DNA of 64,000 bases from contig OY760134.1 in assembly GCA_963663145.1 (NCBI GenBank), positions 2,418,001 to 2,482,000 of the forward strand, in the 5' to 3' direction. A program made the position numbers and the translations under genes. Positions within the stretch are counted from its first letter, which is position 1, and each line of letters opens with the position of its first letter. The DNA is from Azotimanducus sp963663145 (GTDB lineage Bacteria; Pseudomonadota; Gammaproteobacteria; Pseudomonadales; Azotimanducaceae). Below the pieces are notes generated by a model, which was not told the DNA's origin, searched no databases, and saw only the letters and a list, made by a program, of their open reading frames with translations. Of the stretch, positions 36,705 through 45,719 are shown piece after piece.

Positions 36705-37604
36705 ATGCGACTATGCGCCTTTATTGTCGGCTCACATCGAGCTATGTCGCTGATCGCCAACACGAGCAAAAGCCGCTTGGGCCGTGCGTTCCTGCTGATC
36801 GCGGCCTTCTCCCTCGTGGAGTTGGGCACCGCCATCTTCAGTCATTCGCTCACCCTGTTGGCGGATGCCGGGCACATGCTGCTTGACGCGGCGGCGCTTG
36901 GCCTCGCTTGGCTGGCGGCAAGACTCTCCGAGCTTGCCCCTACCCGCAGGTTCACCTTCGGCTATCACCGCGCCCAGGTACTGGCCGCGTTTGTGAACGG
37001 CTTGCTGCTCTTGCTGTTGATTGTATGGATACTATTCGAAGGCATAGAGCGCCTGCGCGCGCCTCAGGCCATGCTGCCGCTCCCCGCGCTTGTCATCGCA
37101 ACCTTGGGTCTGATGATAAATCTCGTCGCATTTCGCTGGCTTGGCCATGATCGAAGCAACATCAACGCTCGTGCTGCCGCATTACATGTGCTTGGAGACA
37201 TACTCGGTAGCCTGTCGGCCATCACTTCCGCACTCATCGTGTATTTCACTGGTTGGGTGCAGGCTGATGCCCTGCTCGCGCTGCTGGTCGCCGGCATACT
37301 TGCCGTGAGCACATGGCGCATCATCAGGATGTCTGTCAGCGTGCTCTTGGAAGCCGCGCCGGCTGACCTTGATGCGCACAGATTGGAGCAGGCCTTGCTC
37401 AGCCTTCCGGGGGTCAGGGACATACATCAGATTCGCGTGTGGGAACTGACCCCAGGCCAGCCATTGGCGACGGTGCATTTGCGCTGCGAACCAGGGCAGG
37501 ACCAATCGGTGATCGTTGGGCGAGTCAGCGAAGCCTTGAAGCGCCGGTTCGGCGTGCAGCATTCAACGATTCAGACCGAGAAAAACACTTGCTGCGACGG
37601 GTAA
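36705..37604 (+). CDS. Cation diffusion facilitator (Zn/Co/Cd efflux, CzcD-like)
   Basis: A 299-residue CDF transporter with six predicted membrane helices. Metal site residues are seen in LTLLADAGHMLLDAAALG (helix 2: D, H, D) and AALHVLGDILGS (helix 5: H, D), followed by a C-terminal cytoplasmic domain (LPGVRDIHQIRVWELT). It exports Zn2+ or related divalent ions in exchange for protons. Met at 36744 is an alternative start. It diverges from the TonB receptor. Confidence 0.87.
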   Translation: MRLCAFIVGSHRAMSLIANTSKSRLGRAFLLIAAFSLVELGTAIFSHSLTLLADAGHMLLDAAALGLAWLAARLSELAPTRRFTFGYHRAQVLAAFVNGLLLLLLIVWILFEGIERLRAPQAMLPLPALVIATLGLMINLVAFRWLGHDRSNINARAAALHVLGDILGSLSAITSALIVYFTGWVQADALLALLVAGILAVSTWRIIRMSVSVLLEAAPADLDAHRLEQALLSLPGVRDIHQIRVWELTPGQPLATVHLRCEPGQDQSVIVGRVSEALKRRFGVQHSTIQTEKNTCCDG

Positions 37605-37676
37605 CACGCATCGACACCCCTGGGCACGCGATCAGGTAAGCTGCGCCGCAATCAGACTCAGCCAAGCAACGCCAAT

Positions 37677-38807
37677 ATGAGAAAGCAGGTGCTCGTTTTC
37701 CTGACACTTATGGTCTCCGCCAGCGTATCGTTCTCCACCCTCGCTGAGGACTACCAACTCACCCCGGTCGCACAGGGCTTGGACTTTCCCTGGTGCGTCG
37801 CCTTCCTCCCGGACGGCGGCCTGCTCGTCACGGAACTCGCCGGAACCCTGAGAGAAGTCTCGCCTGATGGACAAGTAGGCGAACCAATTCCCGGGGTGCC
37901 GGAAGTGTATCGAAGAAGTCAGGGCGGACTCTTTGATGTGCTCTTGCATGCGGAGTTTTCGCGAAACCGAACGCTTTTCCTCTCCTATGCGGCACCGCCG
38001 GCCGATGACAACGCCACCGAAATTCTTCGTGCCCGCTATGTTGAAGGCGAACTCATTGGCGGCCAGGTGATTTACCGGGTGAGGCCACGCAAATCGACTG
38101 CGGTGCACTATGGTGGACGCATGGTGTTCTTGGCCGACGGCACCTTGCTGCTGACGACCGGCGACGGCTTTGATTTGCGCGAAGCCGCACAAGACCTGTC
38201 AAGCGGACTTGGCAAGACTCTGCGCGTTCATCCAAGCGGTCGTATTCCCGAGGACAACCCCTTCTACGGCCAGGACGCTGCCCTGCCCGAAATCTTCACT
38301 TATGGCCATCGCAATCCACAGGGGATCGCGCAAGCATCGGACGGCCGCATTTACCTGAACGAGCACGGGGCTCAAGGTGGTGATGAAACCAACCTGCTCA
38401 CCCCAGGCGCCAACTACGGCTGGCCGGCGGTCACCTTCGGCAAGGATTACAACGGCGCCACCATTTCGCCCTTTACCCAAGGCCCCGGCTTAACGGTACC
38501 GCTGAATTATTGGACTCCCTCCATCGCACCTTCTGGACTCGCCATCTACGAAGGCACGCGATTTCCCCAGTGGCACGGGGACCTCTTCGCGGGCGCTTTG
38601 GTTGATCAGGAGGTACGACGCATTGACCTCGAAGGCGGCAAGGTCGTTGCAGAACACGCGCTATTTGCAGAACTCGATCGCCGCATTCGCGATGTACGGG
38701 TCCATGACGGTTATCTCTATGTGGTCGAGGATGGCGCAGACGCGACGATTTGGAGAGTGGAGCCAAGCGAGTCCACCGGACAACACACTGGCGAGGTCGC
38801 GGAATGA
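37677..38807 (+). CDS. PQQ-dependent sugar dehydrogenase-family protein (beta-propeller)
   Basis: A 376-residue secreted beta-propeller: signal peptide ending STLA-EDY, then LDFPWCVAFLPDGGLLVTELAGTL, FDVLLHAEFSRNRTLFLSY, LLLTTGDGF, FTYGHRNPQGIAQ, EHGAQGGDETN and YGWPAVTFGKDYNG, all standard for the soluble aldose sugar dehydrogenase (YliI-like) group. It would oxidise sugars or related alcohols in the periplasm using PQQ. PQQ synthesis genes are not in the window. Confidence 0.85.
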   Translation: MRKQVLVFLTLMVSASVSFSTLAEDYQLTPVAQGLDFPWCVAFLPDGGLLVTELAGTLREVSPDGQVGEPIPGVPEVYRRSQGGLFDVLLHAEFSRNRTLFLSYAAPPADDNATEILRARYVEGELIGGQVIYRVRPRKSTAVHYGGRMVFLADGTLLLTTGDGFDLREAAQDLSSGLGKTLRVHPSGRIPEDNPFYGQDAALPEIFTYGHRNPQGIAQASDGRIYLNEHGAQGGDETNLLTPGANYGWPAVTFGKDYNGATISPFTQGPGLTVPLNYWTPSIAPSGLAIYEGTRFPQWHGDLFAGALVDQEVRRIDLEGGKVVAEHALFAELDRRIRDVRVHDGYLYVVEDGADATIWRVEPSESTGQHTGEVAE

Positions 38808-38934
38808 TCATTGACATCTCGTCGAAATCGGCCTGCGCGCTACGCTTCGGCTTCAGCGGCGCTCGGCATTCGCCGCGTTGAATTCTTTGAGGAGAATCGT
38901 ATAGAGTGAGATGAACTCCAAATTGCTGATGCCC

Positions 38935-39020
38935 GCACATCAAATGTCCTGCGGGTGCTTAGGGCACATGGTTGCCTCAGCACCGCAGTATCAATCTGGA
39001 GGTGGGGACATTTGATGTGC
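38935..39020. repeat. Nested inverted-repeat element
   Basis: GCACATCAAATGTCC (38935-38949) is exactly reverse-complemented at 39006-39020. Inside, GGTGCT near 38954 pairs with AGCACC near 38978, giving a nested stem. The element lies 50 bp upstream of the BNR-repeat gene. It could be a small non-autonomous mobile element, a REP-like sequence, or a structured leader. Confidence 0.7.
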
Positions 39021-39069
39021 GCGCATCAATGGTTGCCAAGATTTCGTGAAAATAAAAGAGGTGTGAGTC

Positions 39070-42000
39070 ATGCGGAATCATCTGTTGGCGGCGCTGGCCG
39101 CCGTCGCGCTGTGTACGCCGGTCTTCGCCCAAGACGGGGAATCGACACCGGGCTTTAACGAAGCCACTTTCAAAGGCCTTGAATTGCGCGGGATCGGTCC
39201 CGCATTCATGTCGGGACGAATCTCCGACATCGTCATCCATCCGGATAATCACAACCTCTGGTACGTGGCCGTGGGCAGCGGCAATGTCTGGAAGACCGAT
39301 AACTCGGGCACCACCTGGACACCGATATTTGACGATCAAAGCTCGTATTCCATCGGCGCACTTGCGCTGGACCCCAACAACCCGAGCCATGTCTGGGTGG
39401 GTACCGGCGAAAACGTCAGCGGGCGTCATGCCGGCTATGGCGACGGCATCTATCGCAGCCGGGACGGCGGCGAACACTGGGAGAACATGGGCCTTAAGGC
39501 ATCGGAGCGGATTGGCATGATCCGGATTGACCCCAGGGACTCGGACAGGATGTTTGTCGCAGCGCAGGGACCGCTGTGGTCGGGCGGCGGTGATCGCGGC
39601 CTCTACAAATCAACCGATGGCGGCGAAAACTGGCGCAAGGTGCTCGGAGACGGGCTCGGCAACAGCGTCGAGGACGATCAATACACGGGCGTTTCGGAAG
39701 TGCACATGGATCCGCGCAACCCTGACGTCATGTATGCCGTTTCATGGCAGCGGCTGCGCACCGTGGCAGTGCTGATCGATGGCGGCCCGGGTACGGGTAT
39801 CCACAAGTCAGTCGACGGCGGCGAGACTTGGCGTCGGCTGGAGAAGGGGCTGCCAGACGGCATGATGGGCAAGACCGGCCTCGCCATCAGCCCGCAGAAT
39901 CCCGATGTGATCTACGCCACGATCGAGCTCAATAATCGCACCGGCGGTTTTTGGCGCTCGGCCGATGGCGGTGAGAGCTGGGAGAAGATGAACGAGTACC
40001 TGTCCAGCGGCACGGGTCCGCACTACTACCAGGAGATCTTTGCCAGCCCGCACGCTTTTGATCGTGTGTACCAGATGGACGTACACATGCACCGCACGGA
40101 TAACGGCGGTAAGGACTTCGTCAGAATGGAGCACAGCACCAAGCACGTAGACCATCATGCGATGGCGTTCCGCGCGGACGATTCGAACTATCTGATCGTC
40201 GGCACCGACGGTGGCATCTATGAGAGTTTCGACCTCGGCCAAACCTGGAAATACGTTGCGAACCTGCCCATTACCCAGTTCTATAAGGTGGCCGTCGACT
40301 TCGAAGAACCGTTCTACAACATCTACGGCGGGACGCAGGACAACAACAGTCAGGGCGGGCCTTCGCAAACTTGGGAGACATCCGGAATTCGCAATGCCGA
40401 CTGGTTTGTCACGCTCTTCGGTGACGGCCATCAGTCCGCGGTGGATCCCAATAATCCAGACATCATCTACGCCCAGTGGCAGCAGGGCAACCTGACCCGC
40501 TATGACCGGCGCACCGGAGAGAGCACCTATATTCGTCCGCAGGCGCGCGCGGGCGAGCCGCCCGATCGCTACAACTGGGATGCCCCGATTCTGATTAGTC
40601 CGCAGGATTCGAACACCTTGTTTTTCGCCTCGCAGCGCGTATGGAGAAGCGATGACTATGGCGACACTTGGACGCCGATCAGCGGCGATCTGACACGCAA
40701 CGAAGATCGCGTCAGCCTGCCGGTCATGGGCCGTACCTGGAGTTACGACGCGCCGCGCGACCTGTTGGCCATGTCCAGCTACAACACGATCGTCAACATT
40801 TCTCAGTCGCCGATCAACCCGGATGTTCTCTACGCGGGCTCCGACGACGGGCTGATCAGCATCACCGAGGATGGCGGTGAAACCTGGCGCACAATTGATG
40901 AACTGCCGGGCGTGCCGGAGCGGTTCTTCGTCAATGACATCAAGGCGGATCTGCACGATGCCGACACGGTCTACGTGGTCGTCGACGATCACAAGGCGGG
41001 CGATTTTTCGCCCTACATCCTGAAGAGTGAGAACCGCGGACGAAGCTGGCGCAGCATTTCGAGCAACCTGCCAGAACGCCATGTGCTCTGGCGCGTCGTA
41101 CAGGATCACCTTGAGCCTGACCTGTTATTCATCGGCACCGAATTCGGCTTGTTCTTCACGGTGGATGGCGGCGGTTCTTGGACCAAGCTCAAAGGCGGTA
41201 CGCCCAACATTCCCTTCCGCGACCTCGCGATACAACCGCGTGAGAACGATGTCGTGGGTGCGACCTTCGGACGCAGCTTCTATGTGCTGGATGATTATTC
41301 TCCACTGCGGCAGGTCAATGCGGACATGTTGCAGAGCGACAATGTGCTTTTCGATGTTGCCGATGCGCGCTGGTACGTTCCAAAACGTTCGCTGGGCTGC
41401 GGGTCGCCGGGCTGTCAGGCGCGCCAAGGCGACAGCTATTTTATGGCGCCAAACCCGGATTTCGGCGCGATCTTTACCTACTATCTGGCCGAGGGCTTCA
41501 AGCGCAGCAGGGACGTTCGTCGCGAGGCCGAGAAGCAACTCGAGGCTGAGAACGAGGATGTCGCGGTAGCCGACTGGGACACGATTCTCAGCGAAGAGCG
41601 GGAAGATGCACCGGCAATCGTCTTTACGGTGAGGAATAGCGACGGCAACCTGGTGCGACAGATCGAGGCACCCGCCGATGCCGGCTTCCATCGCGTTGCG
41701 TGGGACCTTCGATATCCGGCTTTACAGCCATGGTTTCCGGAACTGGAAGAGAGCGACTCTGTCGGCAGTGGCGTTCTGGTTGCTCCGGGAACCTTTAGTG
41801 TGCAAATGCAGGTTCGTGAAGATGGCAATCTCAGCGCGATCGGGGATCCGCAGTCGTTCGAAGTCACATCGATTCGTCCGCGTCCGGTCTTGCCGGGCAG
41901 CCCGCAGGTTGAGCGCGTCATCTTCGAATCGCAGGTTGCAGAGCTTTTCCGTGCGGCGAACGGTACAGGTGCTGCCATTAACCAAGTGATACAGGAGCTC

Positions 42001-42378
42001 GATGCCGTCAAAGCGACCCTCAATCGCTCACTGACCGACGGATCCTTGTACCAACTCGCCAACGCTATTCAGCAGGGCCTCAAAATCCAGCATGATCGCT
42101 TGAGCGGCAACACCAAACAGATGGATTACAAGGACCAAGACGAGATGACGGTCTCCGCGCGCCTCTGGCATGCGGGTTTCGAATTCTCGGCCGGGGCCTA
42201 CGGTCCGACACCTGAGCAGCGTGATTCCCTGCGCATCGGTCGCGCACTCTACGACGAGATCGTCACCGAGCTCGATCAACTGGTCAACAAGGAGTACGCG
42301 GGCCTCAAGGAAGCGATGGATGCCGCGAGGGTGCCCTGGACTCCGGGCAGGAGCATTCAGCCGCCAGCGGATTTATGA
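39070..42378 (+). CDS. Large secreted BNR/sortilin (VPS10)-like beta-propeller protein
   Basis: An 1102-residue secreted protein: signal peptide MRNHLLAALAAVALCTPVFA-QD, then repeated Asp-box (BNR) motifs such as TDNSGTTWTP, SRDGGEHWEN, STDGGENWRK, SVDGGETWRR, SADGGESWEK, TEDGGETWRT and TVDGGGSWTK, spread over residues ~70-720. A C-terminal ~350-residue region has a beta-type then helical domain. This architecture is the glycosyl-hydrolase-like/sortilin propeller common in marine gammaproteobacteria and Bacteroidetes. The actual role (glycan or peptide binding or processing) is unproven. Confidence 0.8.
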   Translation: MRNHLLAALAAVALCTPVFAQDGESTPGFNEATFKGLELRGIGPAFMSGRISDIVIHPDNHNLWYVAVGSGNVWKTDNSGTTWTPIFDDQSSYSIGALALDPNNPSHVWVGTGENVSGRHAGYGDGIYRSRDGGEHWENMGLKASERIGMIRIDPRDSDRMFVAAQGPLWSGGGDRGLYKSTDGGENWRKVLGDGLGNSVEDDQYTGVSEVHMDPRNPDVMYAVSWQRLRTVAVLIDGGPGTGIHKSVDGGETWRRLEKGLPDGMMGKTGLAISPQNPDVIYATIELNNRTGGFWRSADGGESWEKMNEYLSSGTGPHYYQEIFASPHAFDRVYQMDVHMHRTDNGGKDFVRMEHSTKHVDHHAMAFRADDSNYLIVGTDGGIYESFDLGQTWKYVANLPITQFYKVAVDFEEPFYNIYGGTQDNNSQGGPSQTWETSGIRNADWFVTLFGDGHQSAVDPNNPDIIYAQWQQGNLTRYDRRTGESTYIRPQARAGEPPDRYNWDAPILISPQDSNTLFFASQRVWRSDDYGDTWTPISGDLTRNEDRVSLPVMGRTWSYDAPRDLLAMSSYNTIVNISQSPINPDVLYAGSDDGLISITEDGGETWRTIDELPGVPERFFVNDIKADLHDADTVYVVVDDHKAGDFSPYILKSENRGRSWRSISSNLPERHVLWRVVQDHLEPDLLFIGTEFGLFFTVDGGGSWTKLKGGTPNIPFRDLAIQPRENDVVGATFGRSFYVLDDYSPLRQVNADMLQSDNVLFDVADARWYVPKRSLGCGSPGCQARQGDSYFMAPNPDFGAIFTYYLAEGFKRSRDVRREAEKQLEAENEDVAVADWDTILSEEREDAPAIVFTVRNSDGNLVRQIEAPADAGFHRVAWDLRYPALQPWFPELEESDSVGSGVLVAPGTFSVQMQVREDGNLSAIGDPQSFEVTSIRPRPVLPGSPQVERVIFESQVAELFRAANGTGAAINQVIQELDAVKATLNRSLTDGSLYQLANAIQQGLKIQHDRLSGNTKQMDYKDQDEMTVSARLWHAGFEFSAGAYGPTPEQRDSLRIGRALYDEIVTELDQLVNKEYAGLKEAMDAARVPWTPGRSIQPPADL

Positions 42379-42412
42379 GAAAAGCGAGCCATAGTGTGTC
42401 GCAATACTCGCA

Positions 42413-42426
42413 GGGAGACGTCTCCC
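42413..42426. promoter_or_regulatory. Perfect 14-bp palindrome upstream of vapBC
   Basis: GGGAGACGTCTCCC is perfectly self-complementary and lies 30 bp upstream of the vapB start, the position expected for the VapB-VapC operator. Confidence 0.5.
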
Positions 42427-42456
42427 ACCCCGACTTCTATGTGCTATTCTTAGCCC

Positions 42457-42696
42457 ATGAGAATACACATAGCGCTCCCCGATGACCTCGTCGCCCAGCT
42501 TGATCGACGCGTTGGTGCTCGTAAACGGAGTGCGTTCATTGCAAATCTCATTGAAGCGGGGCTTGACGATGAACGGCGCTGGGATGAAATTCAAGCGGCC
42601 ATCGGGGGGCTCCAGGACAAAGGCCATGACTGGGACGAGGACCCTGCCGAATGGGTAAGGCGGCAGCGTCGCGGTGACAGCCGTCGTTCTGGTTGA
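42457..42696 (+). CDS. vapB: VapB-like ribbon-helix-helix antitoxin
   Basis: A 79-residue protein with an N-terminal ribbon-helix-helix (MRIHIALPDDLVAQLDRRVG then SAFIANLIEAGL) and a basic/acidic C-terminal tail (DWDEDPAEWVRRQRRGD) that would wrap the toxin. It is encoded three bases upstream of a PIN toxin gene and presumably represses the pair through the 14-bp palindrome upstream. Confidence 0.82.
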   Translation: MRIHIALPDDLVAQLDRRVGARKRSAFIANLIEAGLDDERRWDEIQAAIGGLQDKGHDWDEDPAEWVRRQRRGDSRRSG

Positions 42697-42699
42697 GCA

Positions 42700-43092
42700 G
42701 TGTCTCGATTGCTACTCGATTCCACCGTACTCATTGATGCGCTTCGAGGCCGACCTGTCGGCCGGCGTGTAGCTCAGTTGAGGCGGCGAAAGGTTGAACC
42801 TTGGACATGCGCGATTTCGGCCGAGGAGATATGGCGAGGTCTGCGTCCTGGCGAGGAGGTGGTCGCTCGGCGCCTATTCAATGGACTGCGAATGGCTCCG
42901 CTCGGCTTGGAACAAGGCCAGCAGGCGGGTGTATGGCGTCGCGACTTCGCTCAGCAGGGCGTGACCCTTCACCAGGCAGATTGTCTTATTGCCGCTGCCG
43001 CGTTGGGGGTTGGGGCTTCGCTTGCGACGGCGAATATCGATGATTTTCCCATGCCCGAACTGATGTTAGAGCACTGGCCTATTGGCGTTTGA
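42700..43092 (+). CDS. vapC: VapC-like PIN-domain ribonuclease toxin
   Basis: A 130-residue PIN protein starting at GTG 42700. The four acidic catalytic positions are present: Asp in LLLDSTVLID, Glu in SAEEIWRG, Asp in QADCLIAAAA and Asp in ANIDDFPM. VapC toxins cleave tRNA or rRNA when the antitoxin is degraded. Gene order antitoxin-toxin and the tight spacing are typical. Confidence 0.87.
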   Translation: MSRLLLDSTVLIDALRGRPVGRRVAQLRRRKVEPWTCAISAEEIWRGLRPGEEVVARRLFNGLRMAPLGLEQGQQAGVWRRDFAQQGVTLHQADCLIAAAALGVGASLATANIDDFPMPELMLEHWPIGV

Positions 43093-43258
43093 ATTGTTTC
43101 GCCACGGACACTGGTACGTGCGCTATTGTCGGGCTCACTGTGTGAACAGGCCCGGGTTTGGGGAAGGCGTAGGTGTCAACGATGGTGGGTGCCCATACCA
43201 CATTGTTCAGCTTTTCGATGGCCGCATGGCTGCTCTCGCTTGCGAACCACGCTCAGAT

Positions 43259-45694
43259 TCAGGCCCTTAGCCGCTCATTCCCGGGATCCCAAGGGCTTTC
43301 GGCGACAACCCGGGCGGGGTATCGCTCGCCGAATATTTCAATTTCCACCTGATTTCCTTCCTCGGCAACCTCTGGTCGCAACATCGCCAGCGCGAAGGAC
43401 TTTCCGAGCCGGAATCCGTAGTTTCCGCTGGTGGAACGGCCGACCATTTCTCCCTCGACGTAAAGGGGGTTGTTGCCAAGCGGGTCCGCGTCCCGCAAGT
43501 CCTCCACTTCCAGGGTCACGAACTGGTTGTCGAAACCCCGCTGCTGCCAAGCCAACAACCCCGCACGACCAACAAAATCACCCTTGTCGAGGTGAACGAA
43601 TCTGTGCAGCCCGGACTCAAAGGCCGAATATTCGATGGAAAGCTCCGTACCCACCATGCGATAGGACTTTTCGACGCGAAGCGAATCCATGGCCCTGATT
43701 CCAAACGGCCTGAGGCGCAAGTCTTCGCCGGCTTCGATGAGCGAATCGAATATCTGATTTTGGAATTCGATCGAATGATGAATCTCCCAACCCAGTTCGC
43801 CAACGAAATTGACCCGCAACAGCTTGACCGGAGTCAGACCAAGACTTACGTCCTGTGCGCTCAGCCACGGGAAAGCCTTGCTCGAGAGGTTGGCGTCAGT
43901 GAGCCGGGATAGGAGTTTTCGCGAATTCGGGCCTGCGACCACCAGTACGCCCATTGAGGAAGTGAGATTCTCGAACCGCACCGAACCATCCCCCGGCATC
44001 TGCTTGCGTAGCCAGTCATGATCGAGACGCTGCAAGGCACCTGCGGATACGAGGTAGAAGTTCGATTCGCTCTCTCGCAGAACAGTGAACTCCGAATGTA
44101 CGCCACCATGGGCATTGAGACCGTGGCATAGACCGATGCGTCCGACGCGCGCGGGCAGTCGGTTGGCTACCAGCCTGTCAAGAAATTCACTCGCGCCCTC
44201 TCCCGAGAGCCTCGCCTTGGCAAATGCCGTCATGTCGAGCAGCCCGACATTGTTCATCACGTTCAAGCATTCCTCGCCGACATGCTCGAACCAGTTTGAT
44301 CGCCTGAAGGACCAATGGTCCTCTTGCGGCACGCCCTCGGGGGCAAACCAATTGGGGCGCTCCCATCCAAACTTTTGGCCAAATACCGCGCCGCGCGCGC
44401 GCATGCGCTCATAGCAGGGTGCCGTGCGCGATGGGCGGGCAGCGGGGCGCTCCTCGTCCGGATAGTGCACGGTAAAGACGTTGGCGTAGGCCTCCTCATT
44501 CTTGGCCTTGAGATAGGCAAGAGTCGCGTAGTCTCCGAAGCGACGCGGATCAACGCCAAGCATGTCGATGGTCGGCTCTCCCTCAACGATCCATTCGGCC
44601 AGTTGCCAGCCGGCCCCACCGGCAGCCGTGATGCCGAAGCTGTGTCCCTCATTGAGCCAGAAATTACGCTTGTCCCACGCCGGCCCGATGATTGGGCTGC
44701 CATCCGGCGTGTAGGCGATGGCGCCGTTGTAGACACGCTTGATGCCGAGCTCGCCAAACAGCGGCACGCGATGTATGGCGGATTCGATATGTGGCATGAG
44801 GCGGTCGAGATCGGCGTTGAAGAGCTCGAATTCGCTGTCCGCTCCCGGGCCATCAAGGTAACAGGCCGGCGCGCCGACCTCGTAGGGGCCGAGCAAAAGC
44901 CCCCCGGCCTCTTCACGCATATACCAAGAGCCATCGGATTCACGCAATACGCCCATCTCGGGAAGGCCTCGTGCATGCCGCGAGCGAATGTCCTCATGCG
45001 CCTCCGTGACCAAGTAGTGGTGTTCGACCGGCAGCACGGGCAGATCAAGGCCGACCATCGCGCCGGTGCGGCGCGCGAAGTTTCCGGTTGCGGACACCAC
45101 ATGCTCCGTGGTCACGTCACCCTCGTCCGTGTGCACCAGCCACTCGCCGTTCGGCTTTTGTGTGATTCCGGTGACGCAGGTGTGCAGGTGAATCTTGGCA
45201 CCGCCCGCCCGCGCGCCACGAGCGAAGGCTTGCGTGAGGTCGGCCGGCTGAATATAGCCGTCATGCGGATGGCGAATGGCGCCAATGAGGCCATCCTTGA
45301 CGGCAAGCGGCCAGTATTCGAGCACTTCCTCTGGGGTGAGAAAATCGATCTGTACGCCAATAGTTTTGGCGACGCCCGCGTACTGGCGATATTCGTCCAT
45401 GCGATCAGGGGTCATGGCGAGGCGAATGTTGCCAACTTGCCGCAAGCCCACATCTTGGCCGGTTTCGGCTTCCAAGCTCCTATAGAGGTTCACCGAATAC
45501 TTGTGAATCTGTCCCACCGAGTAGCTCATGTTGAAAAGCGGCAAAAGTCCGGCCGCATGCCAGGTGGAGCCCGAGGTGAGATCCTTGCGTTCAAGCAGCA
45601 TCACATCCGACCAGCCTTTCTTGACCAAGTGATAGAGCGTGGCGACGCCCACGACTCCGCCACCTATGACTACGACACGGGCGTGTTGGTTCAT
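43259..45694 (-). CDS. FAD-dependent demethylase with GcvT domain (dimethylglycine/sarcosine dehydrogenase-like)
   Basis: An 811-residue two-domain protein. The N-terminal DAO domain has the FAD loop VVVIGGGVVGVATLYHLV, STWHAAGLL (flavin attachment region typical of DMGDH) and an FGITAAGGAGWQLAEWI segment. The C-terminal half is a GcvT-type folate domain (GLLDMTAFAKARLSGEGA ... ELGWEIHH ... RVEKSYRMVGTEL ... GEMVGRSTSGNYGF). Such enzymes oxidise an N-methyl group and hand the one-carbon unit to tetrahydrofolate as methylene-THF. Start 45694 is chosen at MNQHARVVVIGGG; upstream residues are not family sequence. It is the last gene of the one-carbon operon. Confidence 0.87.
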   Translation of the reverse strand: MNQHARVVVIGGGVVGVATLYHLVKKGWSDVMLLERKDLTSGSTWHAAGLLPLFNMSYSVGQIHKYSVNLYRSLEAETGQDVGLRQVGNIRLAMTPDRMDEYRQYAGVAKTIGVQIDFLTPEEVLEYWPLAVKDGLIGAIRHPHDGYIQPADLTQAFARGARAGGAKIHLHTCVTGITQKPNGEWLVHTDEGDVTTEHVVSATGNFARRTGAMVGLDLPVLPVEHHYLVTEAHEDIRSRHARGLPEMGVLRESDGSWYMREEAGGLLLGPYEVGAPACYLDGPGADSEFELFNADLDRLMPHIESAIHRVPLFGELGIKRVYNGAIAYTPDGSPIIGPAWDKRNFWLNEGHSFGITAAGGAGWQLAEWIVEGEPTIDMLGVDPRRFGDYATLAYLKAKNEEAYANVFTVHYPDEERPAARPSRTAPCYERMRARGAVFGQKFGWERPNWFAPEGVPQEDHWSFRRSNWFEHVGEECLNVMNNVGLLDMTAFAKARLSGEGASEFLDRLVANRLPARVGRIGLCHGLNAHGGVHSEFTVLRESESNFYLVSAGALQRLDHDWLRKQMPGDGSVRFENLTSSMGVLVVAGPNSRKLLSRLTDANLSSKAFPWLSAQDVSLGLTPVKLLRVNFVGELGWEIHHSIEFQNQIFDSLIEAGEDLRLRPFGIRAMDSLRVEKSYRMVGTELSIEYSAFESGLHRFVHLDKGDFVGRAGLLAWQQRGFDNQFVTLEVEDLRDADPLGNNPLYVEGEMVGRSTSGNYGFRLGKSFALAMLRPEVAEEGNQVEIEIFGERYPARVVAESPWDPGNERLRA

Positions 45695-45719
45695 TAGGAC
45701 ATCTCCTCTCGTTTGCTCA

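Noticed and set aside
39808..41109. 433-codon open frame on the minus strand
   Set aside because: It is the reverse of the BNR-repeat region of the large secreted protein; no motif or start signal supports it.
44315..45697. Long open frame (460 codons) on the plus strand
   Set aside because: It is antisense to the DMGDH-like gene, whose FAD and GcvT motifs are unmistakable; the frame's translation has no family resemblance and arises from codon bias in GC-rich DNA.
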